Positions 24,756 through 34,586 of a stretch of 64,000 nucleotides of DNA are shown piece after piece (within the stretch, counting starts at the first letter, position 1; each line of letters begins with the position of its first letter). The translations under genes and the position numbers were made by a program. Source of the DNA: Streptomyces sp. TLI_105 (GTDB lineage: Bacteria > Actinomycetota > Actinomycetes > Streptomycetales > Streptomycetaceae); NCBI RefSeq assembly GCF_900105415.1, contig NZ_FNSM01000001.1, positions 558,001 to 622,000 of the forward strand, written 5' to 3'. Below the pieces are notes generated by a model. That model did no database searches, was not told where the DNA came from, and saw only the letters and a list, made by a program, of their open reading frames with translations.

Positions 24756-24784
24756 ACCTTACGTCAACACCATTGACGTGTAAA
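24756..24784. promoter_or_regulatory. TetR promoter with operator in its spacer
   Basis: On the minus strand TTTACA (24784-24779) and TAAGGT (24761-24756) are 17 bases apart. The palindrome ACGTCAACACCATTGACGT (24761-24779, 7-bp arms, 5-base centre) fills the spacer. On the plus strand its right arm supplies TTGACG (24773-24778), a -35 for the amidohydrolase gene, so one bound dimer could shut both promoters. Confidence 0.7.
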
Positions 24785-24840
24785 CGGCCCGCCCGCTTGC
24801 ATGGCGCCCACCAACCGACACCACTTGTTCTGGAGCGCCC

Positions 24841-26475
24841 ATGACCACGGCCGATCTGGTCTTCACCCGCGGGCCCGTCTTCACGGCGGACCCGGCCCGC
24901 ACCCGGGCGACCTCGCTCGCCGTTATCGGCGATCGGATCGCGGCGGTCGGCCACGACGAGGTCCGGGACCTCGTCGGGCCCGGCACGGAGGTCGTCGACC
25001 TGACGGGGAAGTTGCTGCTCCCCGGCTTCCAGGACGCCCACGTCCACGCCGTCTCCGGCGGCAAGGAGCTGGCCGAGTGCGATCTCACCGGCACGGTCGG
25101 CGTCGCCGACTACCTGGCGCGGATCCGGGAGTACGCGGACGCCCGCCCGGAGCACGCCTGGATCACCGGCGGCGGCTGGTCGATGGAGAGCTTCGAGGGC
25201 GGACTGCCCACCCGGCAGCTGCTCGACTCCGTCGTCCCCGACCGGCCGGTCCTGCTGTCGAACCGGGACCACCACGGCGCCTGGGCCAACTCCCGCGCCC
25301 TGGAGCTCGCGGGGCTCACCGCCGCCACCCCCGACCCGGCCGACGGGCGGATCGAGCGGGAGGCGGACGGCTCCCCCAGCGGCATGCTCCAGGAGGGCGC
25401 GATCGGGCTCGTCGCCCGGCTGGTGCCGGCCACGACCGCCGAGGACCGTCTCGCCGGTCTGCTGCGCGCCCAGAAGCTGCTGCACTCGCTCGGCATCACG
25501 GCCTGGCAGGACGCGCTGCTCGGTTCCTTCGGCGGCATGACCGACCCGTCGGAGGCGTATCTGACGGCCGCCGGCGACGGTTCGCTCACCGCCCGGGTGA
25601 CCGGGGCGCTCTGGTGGGACCGGGAGCGGGGCTCCGAGCAGATCCCCGAACTGGTCGCCCGCCGCGAGAAGTTCAGCCTCGGCCGGTTCCGTGCCGGCTC
25701 GGTGAAGATCATGCAGGACGGCATCGCGGAGAACTTCACGGCCGCCATGACCGCCCCGTACCTGGACGGCTGCGGCTGCGCCACCGCCAACAGCGGGCTG
25801 AGCTTCGTCGATCCCGGGGCGCTGCGCGGGTACGTGACCGAGCTCGACGCCCTCGACTTCCAGGTCCACTTCCACGCCCTGGGCGACCGGGCCGTGCGCG
25901 AGGCCCTGGACGCGCTGGAGGCCGCGATCGCCGCGAACGGGCGGCGCGGCAACCGCCACCACCTCGCGCACCTCCAGGTCGTCCACCCCGACGACCTGGC
26001 CCGGTTCGCGACGCTCGGAGCCATCGCCAACATCCAGCCGCTGTGGGCCGCGCACGAGCCGCAGATGGACGAGCTGACCATCCCGTTCCTGGGCCCCGAA
26101 CGCGCCGCCTGGCAGTACCCGTTCGGCGATCTGGTACGGGCCGGGGCCACCCTCGCCGCCGGCAGCGACTGGCCGGTCAGCAGCCCGGACCCGATCGCGG
26201 GCATCCACGTGGCCGTCAACCGCCGCGAGCCCGAGGCCGCCGACGACCGGGTCTTCTACGCCGAGCAGCGCCTCGACCTCACGACGGCGCTCGCCGCCTA
26301 CACGGCGGGCACCGCGCACGTGAACGGTCTCGACGACACCGGCAGCCTGCGCCCCGGCCACCTCGCCGACCTGGTCGTCCTGGACCGGGACATCCTCACC
26401 GGGCCGCCGGAGGAGATCGCCGAGGCCCGGGTGGAGCGGACGTACGTGGGCGGGCAGTTGGTGCACGCGGTCTGA
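24841..26475 (+). CDS. YtcJ-type amidohydrolase (amidohydrolase-3 family)
   Basis: The 544-residue protein has the YtcJ layout: N-terminal beta-sandwich 'DLVFTRGPVFTADPARTRATSLAVIGDRIAAVG', metal motif with H67 and H69 (DAHVHA), 'VKIMQDGIAENFTAAM' with the carbamylated-Lys-region equivalent, 'FHALGDRAVREALDALE', 'HHLAHLQVVHPDDLARF' and 'AAGSDWPVSSPDPIAGIHVAV'. Enzymes of this family hydrolyse amides or related bonds of small molecules; substrates are mostly unknown. It is convergent with the LacI gene, seven bases apart. Confidence 0.85.
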   Translation: MTTADLVFTRGPVFTADPARTRATSLAVIGDRIAAVGHDEVRDLVGPGTEVVDLTGKLLLPGFQDAHVHAVSGGKELAECDLTGTVGVADYLARIREYADARPEHAWITGGGWSMESFEGGLPTRQLLDSVVPDRPVLLSNRDHHGAWANSRALELAGLTAATPDPADGRIEREADGSPSGMLQEGAIGLVARLVPATTAEDRLAGLLRAQKLLHSLGITAWQDALLGSFGGMTDPSEAYLTAAGDGSLTARVTGALWWDRERGSEQIPELVARREKFSLGRFRAGSVKIMQDGIAENFTAAMTAPYLDGCGCATANSGLSFVDPGALRGYVTELDALDFQVHFHALGDRAVREALDALEAAIAANGRRGNRHHLAHLQVVHPDDLARFATLGAIANIQPLWAAHEPQMDELTIPFLGPERAAWQYPFGDLVRAGATLAAGSDWPVSSPDPIAGIHVAVNRREPEAADDRVFYAEQRLDLTTALAAYTAGTAHVNGLDDTGSLRPGHLADLVVLDRDILTGPPEEIAEARVERTYVGGQLVHAV

Positions 26476-26482
26476 CCGGGCC

Positions 26483-27535
26483 TCACCTGCGGAGCGACGA
26501 GGCCCGGACGTCCAGCCGCGTCGCCACGAGCGTCCCGGCGGGCTCCCGGCGGCCGTGCTCCAGGACCGCGACGAGGTGCTCGACGCCGGCCTCCGCGACC
26601 GCCTCGGGCCGCAGGCTCAGGGTGGTCACCGGCGGGTCGGTGAGCAGGGCCGTGGCGTCCTCGCTGACCAGGACGACAAGCAGGTCGTCCGGGACCGCGT
26701 ACCCCTGGCGGCGCGCCGCCTCCAGCACGAGGGGCGGGCTCGCCTCGGCGACCACGAGGAGGGCGTCGGGACGCTCCCGCCCGTCGGCGGCCAGGGCGGC
26801 CTCGACGCCGCGCACGACCGGCGCGTTGCCGGGTTCCCCGACCCGTACCACCCGCTCCGGCAGGCCGTGGGCGGCGCACCACTCCCGGTGTGCGGCGTAC
26901 ACCTCGGCGTGGAAGCGGGTGGTGCTGTCCGGCACCACCACGACCGGCCGCCTGGCCCCCTGCCCGTGGAGGTGGTCGAGGGCCTCGCGGACGGCGCCGG
27001 CCGCGTCGACGTCCACCCAGTAGGCGCCCGGGAGTCCCTCGACGGAACGGTCCGTGAAGACGGGAATGCCGGCCGCCAGGAGGCCTTCGACGACCGGGTC
27101 GTCGGCGACGGGGTCGGCGACGACCACCGCGTCGAGGGACAGGTCGGCCCACTCGCTCTGCAGGGAGCCGGCGGGCAGCAGCACCACGGCGTAGCCGCGG
27201 CGCAGTGCGGTGGCCGCGGTGACGCCGGTCAGCCGGGCGAAGTACGGCGACTCGAGAAAGGTGGCCCAGGGAGTGGCGGCGAACTCGCCGACCACGTATC
27301 CGATCAACCGGGCCCGTCCCGCGCGCAGATGGCGCGCGGTGGCGTTGGGCCGGTAGCCCATTCTGCGCGCGGTCTCGCGGGCCTTCTCCCGTACCTCGGG
27401 GGAGAGCCTGCCGGTGCCGTTGAGCGCCGCCGAGACGGTCGTCTTGGACAGGCCCGCCTCGCGGGCCACGTCGACGAGGCGGACGCGCGGGGTGGGCGGC
27501 GAGGGCTGCCCGCCGTGCCGTGAAGCTTCGGTCAT
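26483..27535 (-). CDS. LacI-family regulator
   Basis: The 350-residue protein begins its DNA-binding domain at about residue 17: 'VRLVDVAREAGLSKTTVSAALNGTGRLSPEVREKARETARRMGYRPNATARHLRAGR' includes helix-turn-helix and hinge helix. The rest is a periplasmic-binding-protein-like ligand domain with the TTL-R motif 'PVTTLSLRPEAVAEAG'. ATG 27535 is chosen because it places the HTH at the usual distance. A perfect LacI-type palindrome lies in the promoter of the divergent transporter operon, so the transported solute is a probable ligand. Confidence 0.88.
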   Translation of the reverse strand: MTEASRHGGQPSPPTPRVRLVDVAREAGLSKTTVSAALNGTGRLSPEVREKARETARRMGYRPNATARHLRAGRARLIGYVVGEFAATPWATFLESPYFARLTGVTAATALRRGYAVVLLPAGSLQSEWADLSLDAVVVADPVADDPVVEGLLAAGIPVFTDRSVEGLPGAYWVDVDAAGAVREALDHLHGQGARRPVVVVPDSTTRFHAEVYAAHREWCAAHGLPERVVRVGEPGNAPVVRGVEAALAADGRERPDALLVVAEASPPLVLEAARRQGYAVPDDLLVVLVSEDATALLTDPPVTTLSLRPEAVAEAGVEHLVAVLEHGRREPAGTLVATRLDVRASSLRR

Positions 27536-27564
27536 GGGGTTGATGCTGCCACCCTCGTGACCTC

Positions 27565-27627
27565 TGCAAAACCGTTCCCGCAAAGTCGGGTGCAGGTCTT
27601 GTGCGGGAACGTTCCCGCACCAATACT
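27565..27627. promoter_or_regulatory. LacI operators and promoter of the oligopeptide-type transporter
   Basis: O1, GTGCGGGAACGTTCCCGCAC (27601-27620), is a perfect 20-bp palindrome with the central CG typical of LacI sites. It sits between TTGTGC (27599-27604) and AATACT (27622-27627), which are 17 bases apart, so binding must occlude RNA polymerase. A second, imperfect site TGCAAAACCGTTCCCGCA (27565-27582) matches 14 of 18 positions and lies nearer the regulator start. Confidence 0.8.
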
Positions 27628-27678
27628 CGCTCCATCCCCCCGAGCCCGTCACTACACCCGTAAAGGGGTGGGTCCCCC

Positions 27679-29316
27679 ATGCGCATGCCCAGAGCCATCG
27701 CGCTTCTCGTCTGTACCGCCGCGCTCGCGGCCACCACCGGCGCCTGTTCCGGCGCCACGAACCCGCCCGCGGCCGGCGGCGGCACGAACTTCGAGGTCAG
27801 CCCGACCTCCCCGCCCGCGCAGGGCCCCCTGGACTCCTTCACCTGGTCCCTGTACGCCGAGCCGTACACGCTGGACTACGCCCTCGCGTACGACTACCCG
27901 CCGAACACCGTCCTCGCCAACGTGTGCGAGCAGCTGCTGCGGGTCACGCCCGACCTGAAGATCGTGCCCGGCCTCGCCGTGAAGTGGCGGCAGCCCGACC
28001 CGCGCACCCTCGTCTACACCCTGCGGCCCGGGGTGAAGTTCCACGACGGCACCACCATGACCGCCGACGACGTGGTCGCCTCCCTCAAGCGCCAGATGGA
28101 CCCGAAGACCGGCTCGCCCTGGGGCTCCGCCTTCAAGACCGTCGACTCCATCGAGAAGACCGGCCCCCTGGAGGTCACCATCCGCCTCGGGAAGGCCGAC
28201 GTCCTCTTCCACGAGCTGATGGCCGCCTCCCCCGGCACGATCGTCAGCGCCGCCTCCCTCGCCAAGGAGGGCAAGGACTACGGCACCCCCAAGGGCAAGC
28301 TGAACTGCACCGGTCCGTACGCCCTCGACAGCTGGGCCCAGGGCGACAGCATCACCCTCAAGAAGCACGCCGCCTACTGGGACAAGACGCTCGCCCCCAA
28401 GTCCGAGAAGGTGAAGTTCACCTTCGTCGAGGACCCGGCGGCCCGCTCCAACGCCTTCCTCTCCGGCTCGGCCGACGGCGGCTACATGGTCCCGTCCTCC
28501 TCCCTCGCCCAGCTGCGCTCCAGCACCAGGGGCACGCTCCTCTTCGGCCCCAACACCGCCGCCGCGAACCTCGCGGTCCTCGACTTCCACGGCGCGCTCG
28601 GCAACCTCAAGGTCCGCAAGGCCCTGTCGATGGCCCTCGACCGCAAGAACATCATCAAGGCCGCGGCCGGCGGCGTCGGCGTCCCCGCCAAGGCCCCCGC
28701 CGCGCGCGGCGCCTGGGCGCTGGCCCCGGAGAAGACGGCAGAGCTCTTCGACACCCTGCCGGAGCCCGCGTACGACATCGAGGGCGCGAAGAAGCTCGTC
28801 GAGGAGGCCCACGCGAAGGGCCGGACGGTCACCCTCGTCACCAGCACACTCGCGCCCGAGATCAGCGTCGTCGCGAACGCCGTCCAGGCCGCGGGCCGCC
28901 AGATCGGCCTCAACGTCGTGCTGAAGCCGGTCTCGCCCGACGCGTACAGCAGCATCTTCGTCGACCCGGACGCGCGCGAGGGCCTCGACCTCGTCATCAC
29001 CAACGGCTACGACAACACGCCCGACCCCCTGGAGTTCTACCAGTACCTGCGCACCGGCGACTTCGGGAACTACGGCCGCTGGTCGAACGCCGAGTTCGAC
29101 GTCGCCTTCGACCGGGCCGACTCCGAGCCGGACCCGGCCAAGCGCGCCGAACTCACCGCGAGGCTCCAGAAGATCGCGCTCGACGAGCTGCCCGTCATCC
29201 CCGTGTACGAGGCGCCCTACTCGGTCTTCCTCGGCAAGCGGATCACCGGCGCCCCGACCGGGATCGCCCAGCTCTACTTCCCGTGGGCCGCGACGATCGG
29301 GGCCTCGAAGCGATGA
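27679..29316 (+). CDS. ABC transporter substrate-binding lipoprotein, family 5 (Opp/Dpp type)
   Basis: The 545-residue product has a lipoprotein signal with acceptor Cys 23 (ATTGAC). The mature part is a family-5 binding protein: 'FTWSLYAEPYTLDYALAYDYP', 'LVYTLRPGVKFHDGTTMTADDVVASLKRQMDP' and 'DGLDLVITNGYDN'-like C-terminal blocks. This family binds di/oligopeptides, nickel, opines or glycosides. It would sit on the outer face of the membrane. First gene of a five-gene operon; the LacI regulator hints at a sugar-like or small polar ligand rather than plain peptides, but that is inference. Confidence 0.87.
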   Translation: MRMPRAIALLVCTAALAATTGACSGATNPPAAGGGTNFEVSPTSPPAQGPLDSFTWSLYAEPYTLDYALAYDYPPNTVLANVCEQLLRVTPDLKIVPGLAVKWRQPDPRTLVYTLRPGVKFHDGTTMTADDVVASLKRQMDPKTGSPWGSAFKTVDSIEKTGPLEVTIRLGKADVLFHELMAASPGTIVSAASLAKEGKDYGTPKGKLNCTGPYALDSWAQGDSITLKKHAAYWDKTLAPKSEKVKFTFVEDPAARSNAFLSGSADGGYMVPSSSLAQLRSSTRGTLLFGPNTAAANLAVLDFHGALGNLKVRKALSMALDRKNIIKAAAGGVGVPAKAPAARGAWALAPEKTAELFDTLPEPAYDIEGAKKLVEEAHAKGRTVTLVTSTLAPEISVVANAVQAAGRQIGLNVVLKPVSPDAYSSIFVDPDAREGLDLVITNGYDNTPDPLEFYQYLRTGDFGNYGRWSNAEFDVAFDRADSEPDPAKRAELTARLQKIALDELPVIPVYEAPYSVFLGKRITGAPTGIAQLYFPWAATIGASKR

Positions 29317-30266
29317 CGCGCTACCTCGTCGGACGGCTCCTCGGCCTGGCGGCGGTGCTGTTCGTGACCTCCCTGGTGGTCTTCGGCTCCGTCCACCTGG
29401 CCCCCGGCGACCCGGTGTCGTTCCTCCTGCACGGCCGCCCCGCGACCCCCGGGGCCGTGGCGGCCCTGCGGGCGGAGCACCACCTCGACGACCCGCTGGT
29501 GACCCAGTACGCGAAGTGGCTCGGCGGCGTGCTGAGCGGCGACTTCGGCAGCTCCGCCCAGTACCACCAGGACGTGACCTCGCTCATCGGCTCCCGGCTG
29601 ACCGGCACCGCCCTGCTCGTCGGCTACGCCGCCGTCCTCGTCGCCGTGCTCGGGGTCGCGGCCGGGATCCTCGGCGCGCTGCGCCCCGGCCTCCCGGACC
29701 GGGCGGTGCTCATCGGCACCGGTGTCGCCACCGCCACGCCGTCGTTCGTGACCGCCATCGCGCTGGTCTCGCTCTTCTCGGTGCAGCTCGGCTGGTTCCC
29801 GGGACCGGGCGGCGGGACCCCGGCGGGCCTCTCCGAGCGGCTGTACCAGCTGACCCTGCCGGCCTTCGCCCTGGCGCTGTCCTTCGCGGGGCTCCTCGCC
29901 CGGGTGACCCGCTCGGCGATGCTCGACGAACTGGGGCGCGAGCACGTCGAGGTGGCGCGCGCCCGGGGCGTCGCGGGCCGGTCCGTGGTCCGCCGGCACG
30001 TGCTGCGGAACGCGCTCGGGCCCGTCGTCACCGTCGGCGGCACGATGCTCGCCGGCCTCCTCATCAGCACCTCGATCGTCGAGACCGCCTTCGACGTCCC
30101 CGGGCTCGGCTCGCTGCTCGTGCAGTCGGTCACCGCGAAGGACTTCGCGGTGGTGCAGGCGATCACCCTGCTCAGCGTGGCGGCCTTCGTCCTCGTCAAC
30201 CTCGTCGTCGACCTGCTCGCCCCGCTCATCGACCCCCGTCTCTCCCTCGGGGAAGGCTCCTCATGA
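29313..30266 (+). CDS. ABC transporter permease (DppB/OppB type)
   Basis: The 317-residue integral membrane protein shows 'YLVGRLLGLAAVLFVTSLVVFGSVHLAPGDPV', the usual OppB start with the PGDP motif, an 'HHLDDPLVTQYAKWLGGVLSGDFG' loop, and the EAA-type cytoplasmic loop 'EHVEVARARGVAGRSVVRRHVLRNALGPVV' that contacts the ATPase. Six transmembrane segments are apparent. It overlaps the binding-protein gene by ATGA. Confidence 0.88.
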   Translation: MTRYLVGRLLGLAAVLFVTSLVVFGSVHLAPGDPVSFLLHGRPATPGAVAALRAEHHLDDPLVTQYAKWLGGVLSGDFGSSAQYHQDVTSLIGSRLTGTALLVGYAAVLVAVLGVAAGILGALRPGLPDRAVLIGTGVATATPSFVTAIALVSLFSVQLGWFPGPGGGTPAGLSERLYQLTLPAFALALSFAGLLARVTRSAMLDELGREHVEVARARGVAGRSVVRRHVLRNALGPVVTVGGTMLAGLLISTSIVETAFDVPGLGSLLVQSVTAKDFAVVQAITLLSVAAFVLVNLVVDLLAPLIDPRLSLGEGSS

Positions 30267-31132
30267 CCTCCACCACCTCCGCGGTGCCGTACCGCAGGCC
30301 GGGGCTGCGCGCCCTGCGCCCGTTCGGCCAGGGGCCGCTCTTCGCGGTCTCCGTCGCGGTGCTCGGCGTGCTCGTCCTGGTCGCCCTGCTCGCACCCGTC
30401 CTCGCCCCGTACGACCCCGAGACCCTCGACCTGTCGGCAAGTCTCGTCGGCACCACGGGCGACCATCCGCTCGGCACGGACCAGTCGGGCCGGGACGTCC
30501 TGTCCCGGCTGCTCCACGGTGCCCGCACCGGGCTGCTCGGGCCGCTGCTCGTCGTCGGTGTCTCCACCCTGCTCGGCACCCTCCTCGGCGTGGTGGCGGC
30601 CTGGCGCGGCGGCTGGGTGGACACCCTGCTGTCCCGCTCCATGGACCTCGTCTTCGCGATCCCCGGTCTGCTGCTCGCGATCCTGCTCGTGTCGGTCGTC
30701 GGCTCGGGGCTCACCGCGCCCGTCATCGCCATGTCCGTCGCCTACACCCCGTACGTGGGCCGGCTCGTCCGGGGCATCGCGCGGCAGGAGAAGGCCCGGC
30801 CGTACATCGAGGCGTACCGGGTGCAGGGCTGGTCCGGCTGGACCGTCTGCGCGCGCCATCTGCTGCCCAACATCGCGCCGACGGTCTTCGCCCAGTCCGC
30901 GATGAACTTCGGGTACGCGCTGATGGACCTGGCGGCCCTTTCCTTCCTCGGCTTCGGCGTGCAGCCGCCGGCCGCCGACTGGGGCGCCATGATCAACGAG
31001 GGGCAGGCGGCCGTCCTGCAGGGGGCGATGCTGCCGGCCCTCGCGCCCTCGGCGTGCATCGTGCTCGCCGTGGTGGCGTTCGGCATCGTCGGCGAGGGGC
31101 TCGCCGACCGGATCGCGAAGCGGGAACGGTGA
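30263..31132 (+). CDS. ABC transporter permease (DppC/OppC type)
   Basis: The 289-residue membrane protein has the OppC hallmarks: first membrane segment followed by 'LAPYDPETLDLSASLVGTTGDHPLGTDQSGRDVLSRLLHGARTGL', and the ATPase-contacting loop 'PYIEAYRVQGWSGWTVCARHLLPNIAP'. It forms the channel with the preceding permease. ATGA overlap upstream, GTGA overlap downstream. Confidence 0.88.
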   Translation: MTSTTSAVPYRRPGLRALRPFGQGPLFAVSVAVLGVLVLVALLAPVLAPYDPETLDLSASLVGTTGDHPLGTDQSGRDVLSRLLHGARTGLLGPLLVVGVSTLLGTLLGVVAAWRGGWVDTLLSRSMDLVFAIPGLLLAILLVSVVGSGLTAPVIAMSVAYTPYVGRLVRGIARQEKARPYIEAYRVQGWSGWTVCARHLLPNIAPTVFAQSAMNFGYALMDLAALSFLGFGVQPPAADWGAMINEGQAAVLQGAMLPALAPSACIVLAVVAFGIVGEGLADRIAKRER

Positions 31133-32120
31133 ACGGCATGCGCGAACACACGGATACCGCGCCGGTCCTGGAGATCGAGCGCCTCGGCGTCCGCCTGGCC
31201 GGCGACCGGGCCGCCCGGCCGATCCTCGACGGGGTGAGCCTGACGGTGCGGCCCGGCGAGACCGTCGGGCTGGTCGGCGAGTCCGGCTCCGGCAAGTCCG
31301 TGGCCTGCCGCAGCGTCCTCGGACTGCTGCCCGCCGGCGCCCGCGCCGAAGGGCAGGTCCGGGTCTCGGGGCGGGACGTCCTCGCGATGGGCCGCGCGGA
31401 ACTGACCGCGCTGCGCGCCCGGCAGGTCTCCATGGTCTTCCAGGACCCGCGCGCCTCCGTCAACCCGCTGCGCCGGGTGGGCGACTTCCTCACCGAGGGG
31501 CTGCGCGCGGCCGGGACGCCCGCCGCCGAGGCGACCGCCCGCGCCGAGGAACTCCTCGACGCGGTCGGCATCCGCGACCCGCGCGGTGCCCTGCGCCGCC
31601 GTCCGCACCAGTTCTCCGGCGGCATGCTCCAGCGGGTCGTCATCGCGGCGGCCCTCGCGAGCGAACCGGCCCTCCTCGTCGCCGACGAACCGACGACGGC
31701 GCTCGACGTCACCACCCAGGCCGAGGTCCTCTCGATCCTGGCCCGGCTGCGGGCCGAGCGGGGCACCGGCATGCTGTTCGTCACCCACGACCTCGAACTG
31801 GCCGCCGCCGTCTGCGACCGGGTGTACGTCATGTACGCGGGCCGGATCGTGGAGACCCGGTCGACGGACGAGCTGTTCGACGCGCCCCGCCACCCGTACA
31901 CGGCGGGCCTGCTCGCCTGCACCCCGCGTCTCGAACCGGACGCGCCGGCCCCCCGGCCCATCCCGGGCCGCCCCGTCTCCCTCGCGGAGGCACCGCCCGG
32001 CTGCTCCTTCGCCGCGCGCTGCGCCCACGCGCTGCCGCGCTGCGCCGAGGAGAGGCCCGCGCTCGTACGCCACGGGGACGGGCTCGCCGCCTGCCACCGT
32101 GCCGAAGAAGGGATCACGCT

Positions 32121-32124
<4 letters not shown>
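31129..32124 (+). CDS. ABC transporter ATP-binding protein (DppD/OppD type)
   Basis: The 331-residue ATPase has Walker A GESGSGKSV, signature QFSGGMLQR, Walker B LLVADEPTTALDV and H-loop FVTHDLE. The C-terminal 'HPYTAGLLACTPRLEP...GCSFAARCAHALPRCAEERP' is the oligopeptide-type Cys-rich tail, which in some relatives binds an iron-sulfur cluster. I use GTG 31129, which overlaps the permease stop; ATG 31138 is an equally possible start. Confidence 0.87.
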
Positions 32125-32912
<788 letters not shown>

Positions 32913-32939
32913 CGCGCGGGCCGGGGGCTCCCCTCCCCT

Positions 32940-34439
32940 CTAGTCCCGCAGGCGGACGAGGACCGCGCGCAGGGAGCGCTCCAGGACCGCTCGGGACTCG
33001 TCGGTGGGATCGACCAGTTCGAAGCCGTGGTGGGCGTGCGGTGCGTCGATGATCTCGACGTCGGCGCCGCGCTTCTCGGCGGCGGCGAGGAACTCCTCGA
33101 CGGTCGCCGCGATGATCTCGTGCTCCAGGCCGACGCGGGTCAGGACGACCGGCGGCCCGTCCGCCGTCCCCACGGTGTCCACCGGACGGAAGCGGGATTC
33201 CACCGTCTCCCAGCCGGGCAGCGGCGCCAGGGCGGGATAGTTCGCCGCCACGCACCGCAGCCACGGCGGGGGCGCGGCCAGCCAGTCCGCCGCGAGGAGC
33301 CCGCCCGTGGAGAAGAACCAGAGCGCGATCCGGTCCCCGTCGACGCGCGGATCGGCGCGGACCTGCTCGACGGCGTCGGCGAGGTCCTGGGCGGCCTGCG
33401 GGTAGTCGACGAGGCCGTGGAGCCGGAGGTCCACGGTGACGCCGACGACGCCCGCGGCCGCCGCGTAGCGGCCGTATCCCAGGAAGAACGGCATGTCCCG
33501 CGGGGTGGGCCGCCGGTCGGGCTCGATGGGGCCGCCGTGGACGAAGACGACCGCCGGCCGGGGCCCCTCGGCGTCCGGGAGGTGGAGGTCGACCCGTCCG
33601 ACGCGGTCGCGCGGCCGCTCGGGCACGTCGACGAGGAAGGGCAGGAGGTGGGACGGCTGCTCGTGGTCGCTCTCGGGCGCCGTCACCCGGTGGCCCTCGC
33701 CGGCAGCCGCGCGGAGCAGCACCTCGGCCAGTTCCCCGGGCGCGGAGAGCATCGGCCAGTGGCCGGTGGCGAGTTCGAAGAAGCGGAACCGGTCCTCGGT
33801 CAGCACCCGGAACTGGGGCGGCCCCGAGGCCACCGCCATCTCGACCAGGGCGATGCTCTGCCCGTTCGCGGCGCACAGGACGCCGGTGGCCGGCAGGGTG
33901 TCCGTGGCGCCGGTCAGACGGAGCGGTTCGGTGAGCGTGCGGGCCGGCTGGGGCGCGGCCTCGCGCTCCAGCCGGGCGAGGGCGTCGGCGGGGATCCCCT
34001 CGACGCTCCCCCACCGCGACCAGGTGCCCGGCGCGGGCGGCGGGACCGCCGCCTCGGGGCGCCCGGCGAGCAGCTCCCTGACCTCGGGGTCGGGTACGGA
34101 ACGCACGGCGGGCTCGCCGGCCCGCGGGGGTCCCGCGTCCACGGAGACGATCCGGGCGACGCGTCCGGCCCGCCGGTCGGCGGCGCCGAACACCGGATGC
34201 AGGCCGTAGCCGTGCCCGACGAGGACCACCTCGGGCGCCGTGATCCCGTCGAGCAGCCGGACGAGCTCCTCGACGTGCGCCTCCAGGCCGGTCCCGGGGC
34301 CGGCCTCGGCGCGCCGGTCCCCCGTCCCGGTCAGGGTCACCGGGTACGCCTCCGCTCCCGCCCGCCGCAGCCGGTCGGCGGTCTCCTCCCACACCCAGCC
34401 ACCGGTGAAGGCGTCCGACACCAGCACGAAAGCCGTCAT
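32940..34439 (-). CDS. Two fused alpha/beta-hydrolase domains, the first lacking its nucleophile
   Basis: The 499-residue protein holds two hydrolase folds. Domain 1 (about 1-245) resembles esterase/salicylate-esterase-like proteins ('FVLVSDAFTGGWVWEETADRLRRAGAEAYPVTLTGTGDR') and its elbow is GHGYG with Gly 77 where Ser is expected; the late His is present in ATGHWP. Domain 2 (about 255-499) has an oxyanion 'VFVHGGPIEP' and the elbow FFSTGG with Ser near residue 377, so only this half should be catalytic. Substrate unknown. Its promoter has the 19-bp spacer of MerR-controlled genes, and a MerR gene is divergent. Confidence 0.75.
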   Translation of the reverse strand: MTAFVLVSDAFTGGWVWEETADRLRRAGAEAYPVTLTGTGDRRAEAGPGTGLEAHVEELVRLLDGITAPEVVLVGHGYGLHPVFGAADRRAGRVARIVSVDAGPPRAGEPAVRSVPDPEVRELLAGRPEAAVPPPAPGTWSRWGSVEGIPADALARLEREAAPQPARTLTEPLRLTGATDTLPATGVLCAANGQSIALVEMAVASGPPQFRVLTEDRFRFFELATGHWPMLSAPGELAEVLLRAAAGEGHRVTAPESDHEQPSHLLPFLVDVPERPRDRVGRVDLHLPDAEGPRPAVVFVHGGPIEPDRRPTPRDMPFFLGYGRYAAAAGVVGVTVDLRLHGLVDYPQAAQDLADAVEQVRADPRVDGDRIALWFFSTGGLLAADWLAAPPPWLRCVAANYPALAPLPGWETVESRFRPVDTVGTADGPPVVLTRVGLEHEIIAATVEEFLAAAEKRGADVEIIDAPHAHHGFELVDPTDESRAVLERSLRAVLVRLRD

Positions 34440-34478
34440 GACCGTCTCCTCGTCACTCCTCGGGGATGTCTCGCGGTC

Positions 34479-34509
34479 ACGCTAGGAACTCCCCCTGCGG
34501 GAGATTCAA
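34479..34509 (-). promoter_or_regulatory. MerR-type promoter (19-bp spacer) of the double hydrolase gene
   Basis: On the minus strand TTGAAT (34509-34504) and TAGCGT (34484-34479) are separated by 19 bases instead of 17. The imperfect dyad AACTCCCCCTGCGGGAGATT (34487-34506) overlaps the -35 and fills most of the spacer. This is the classical geometry of promoters that MerR activators untwist. Confidence 0.8.
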
Positions 34510-34586
34510 GTCCGCCGGTCGGGAGCCGCGCGGCAGAATGGACGGGCCCGGAGATCATCGGCTCCCACTGAAAGAGGTTCACCCCC

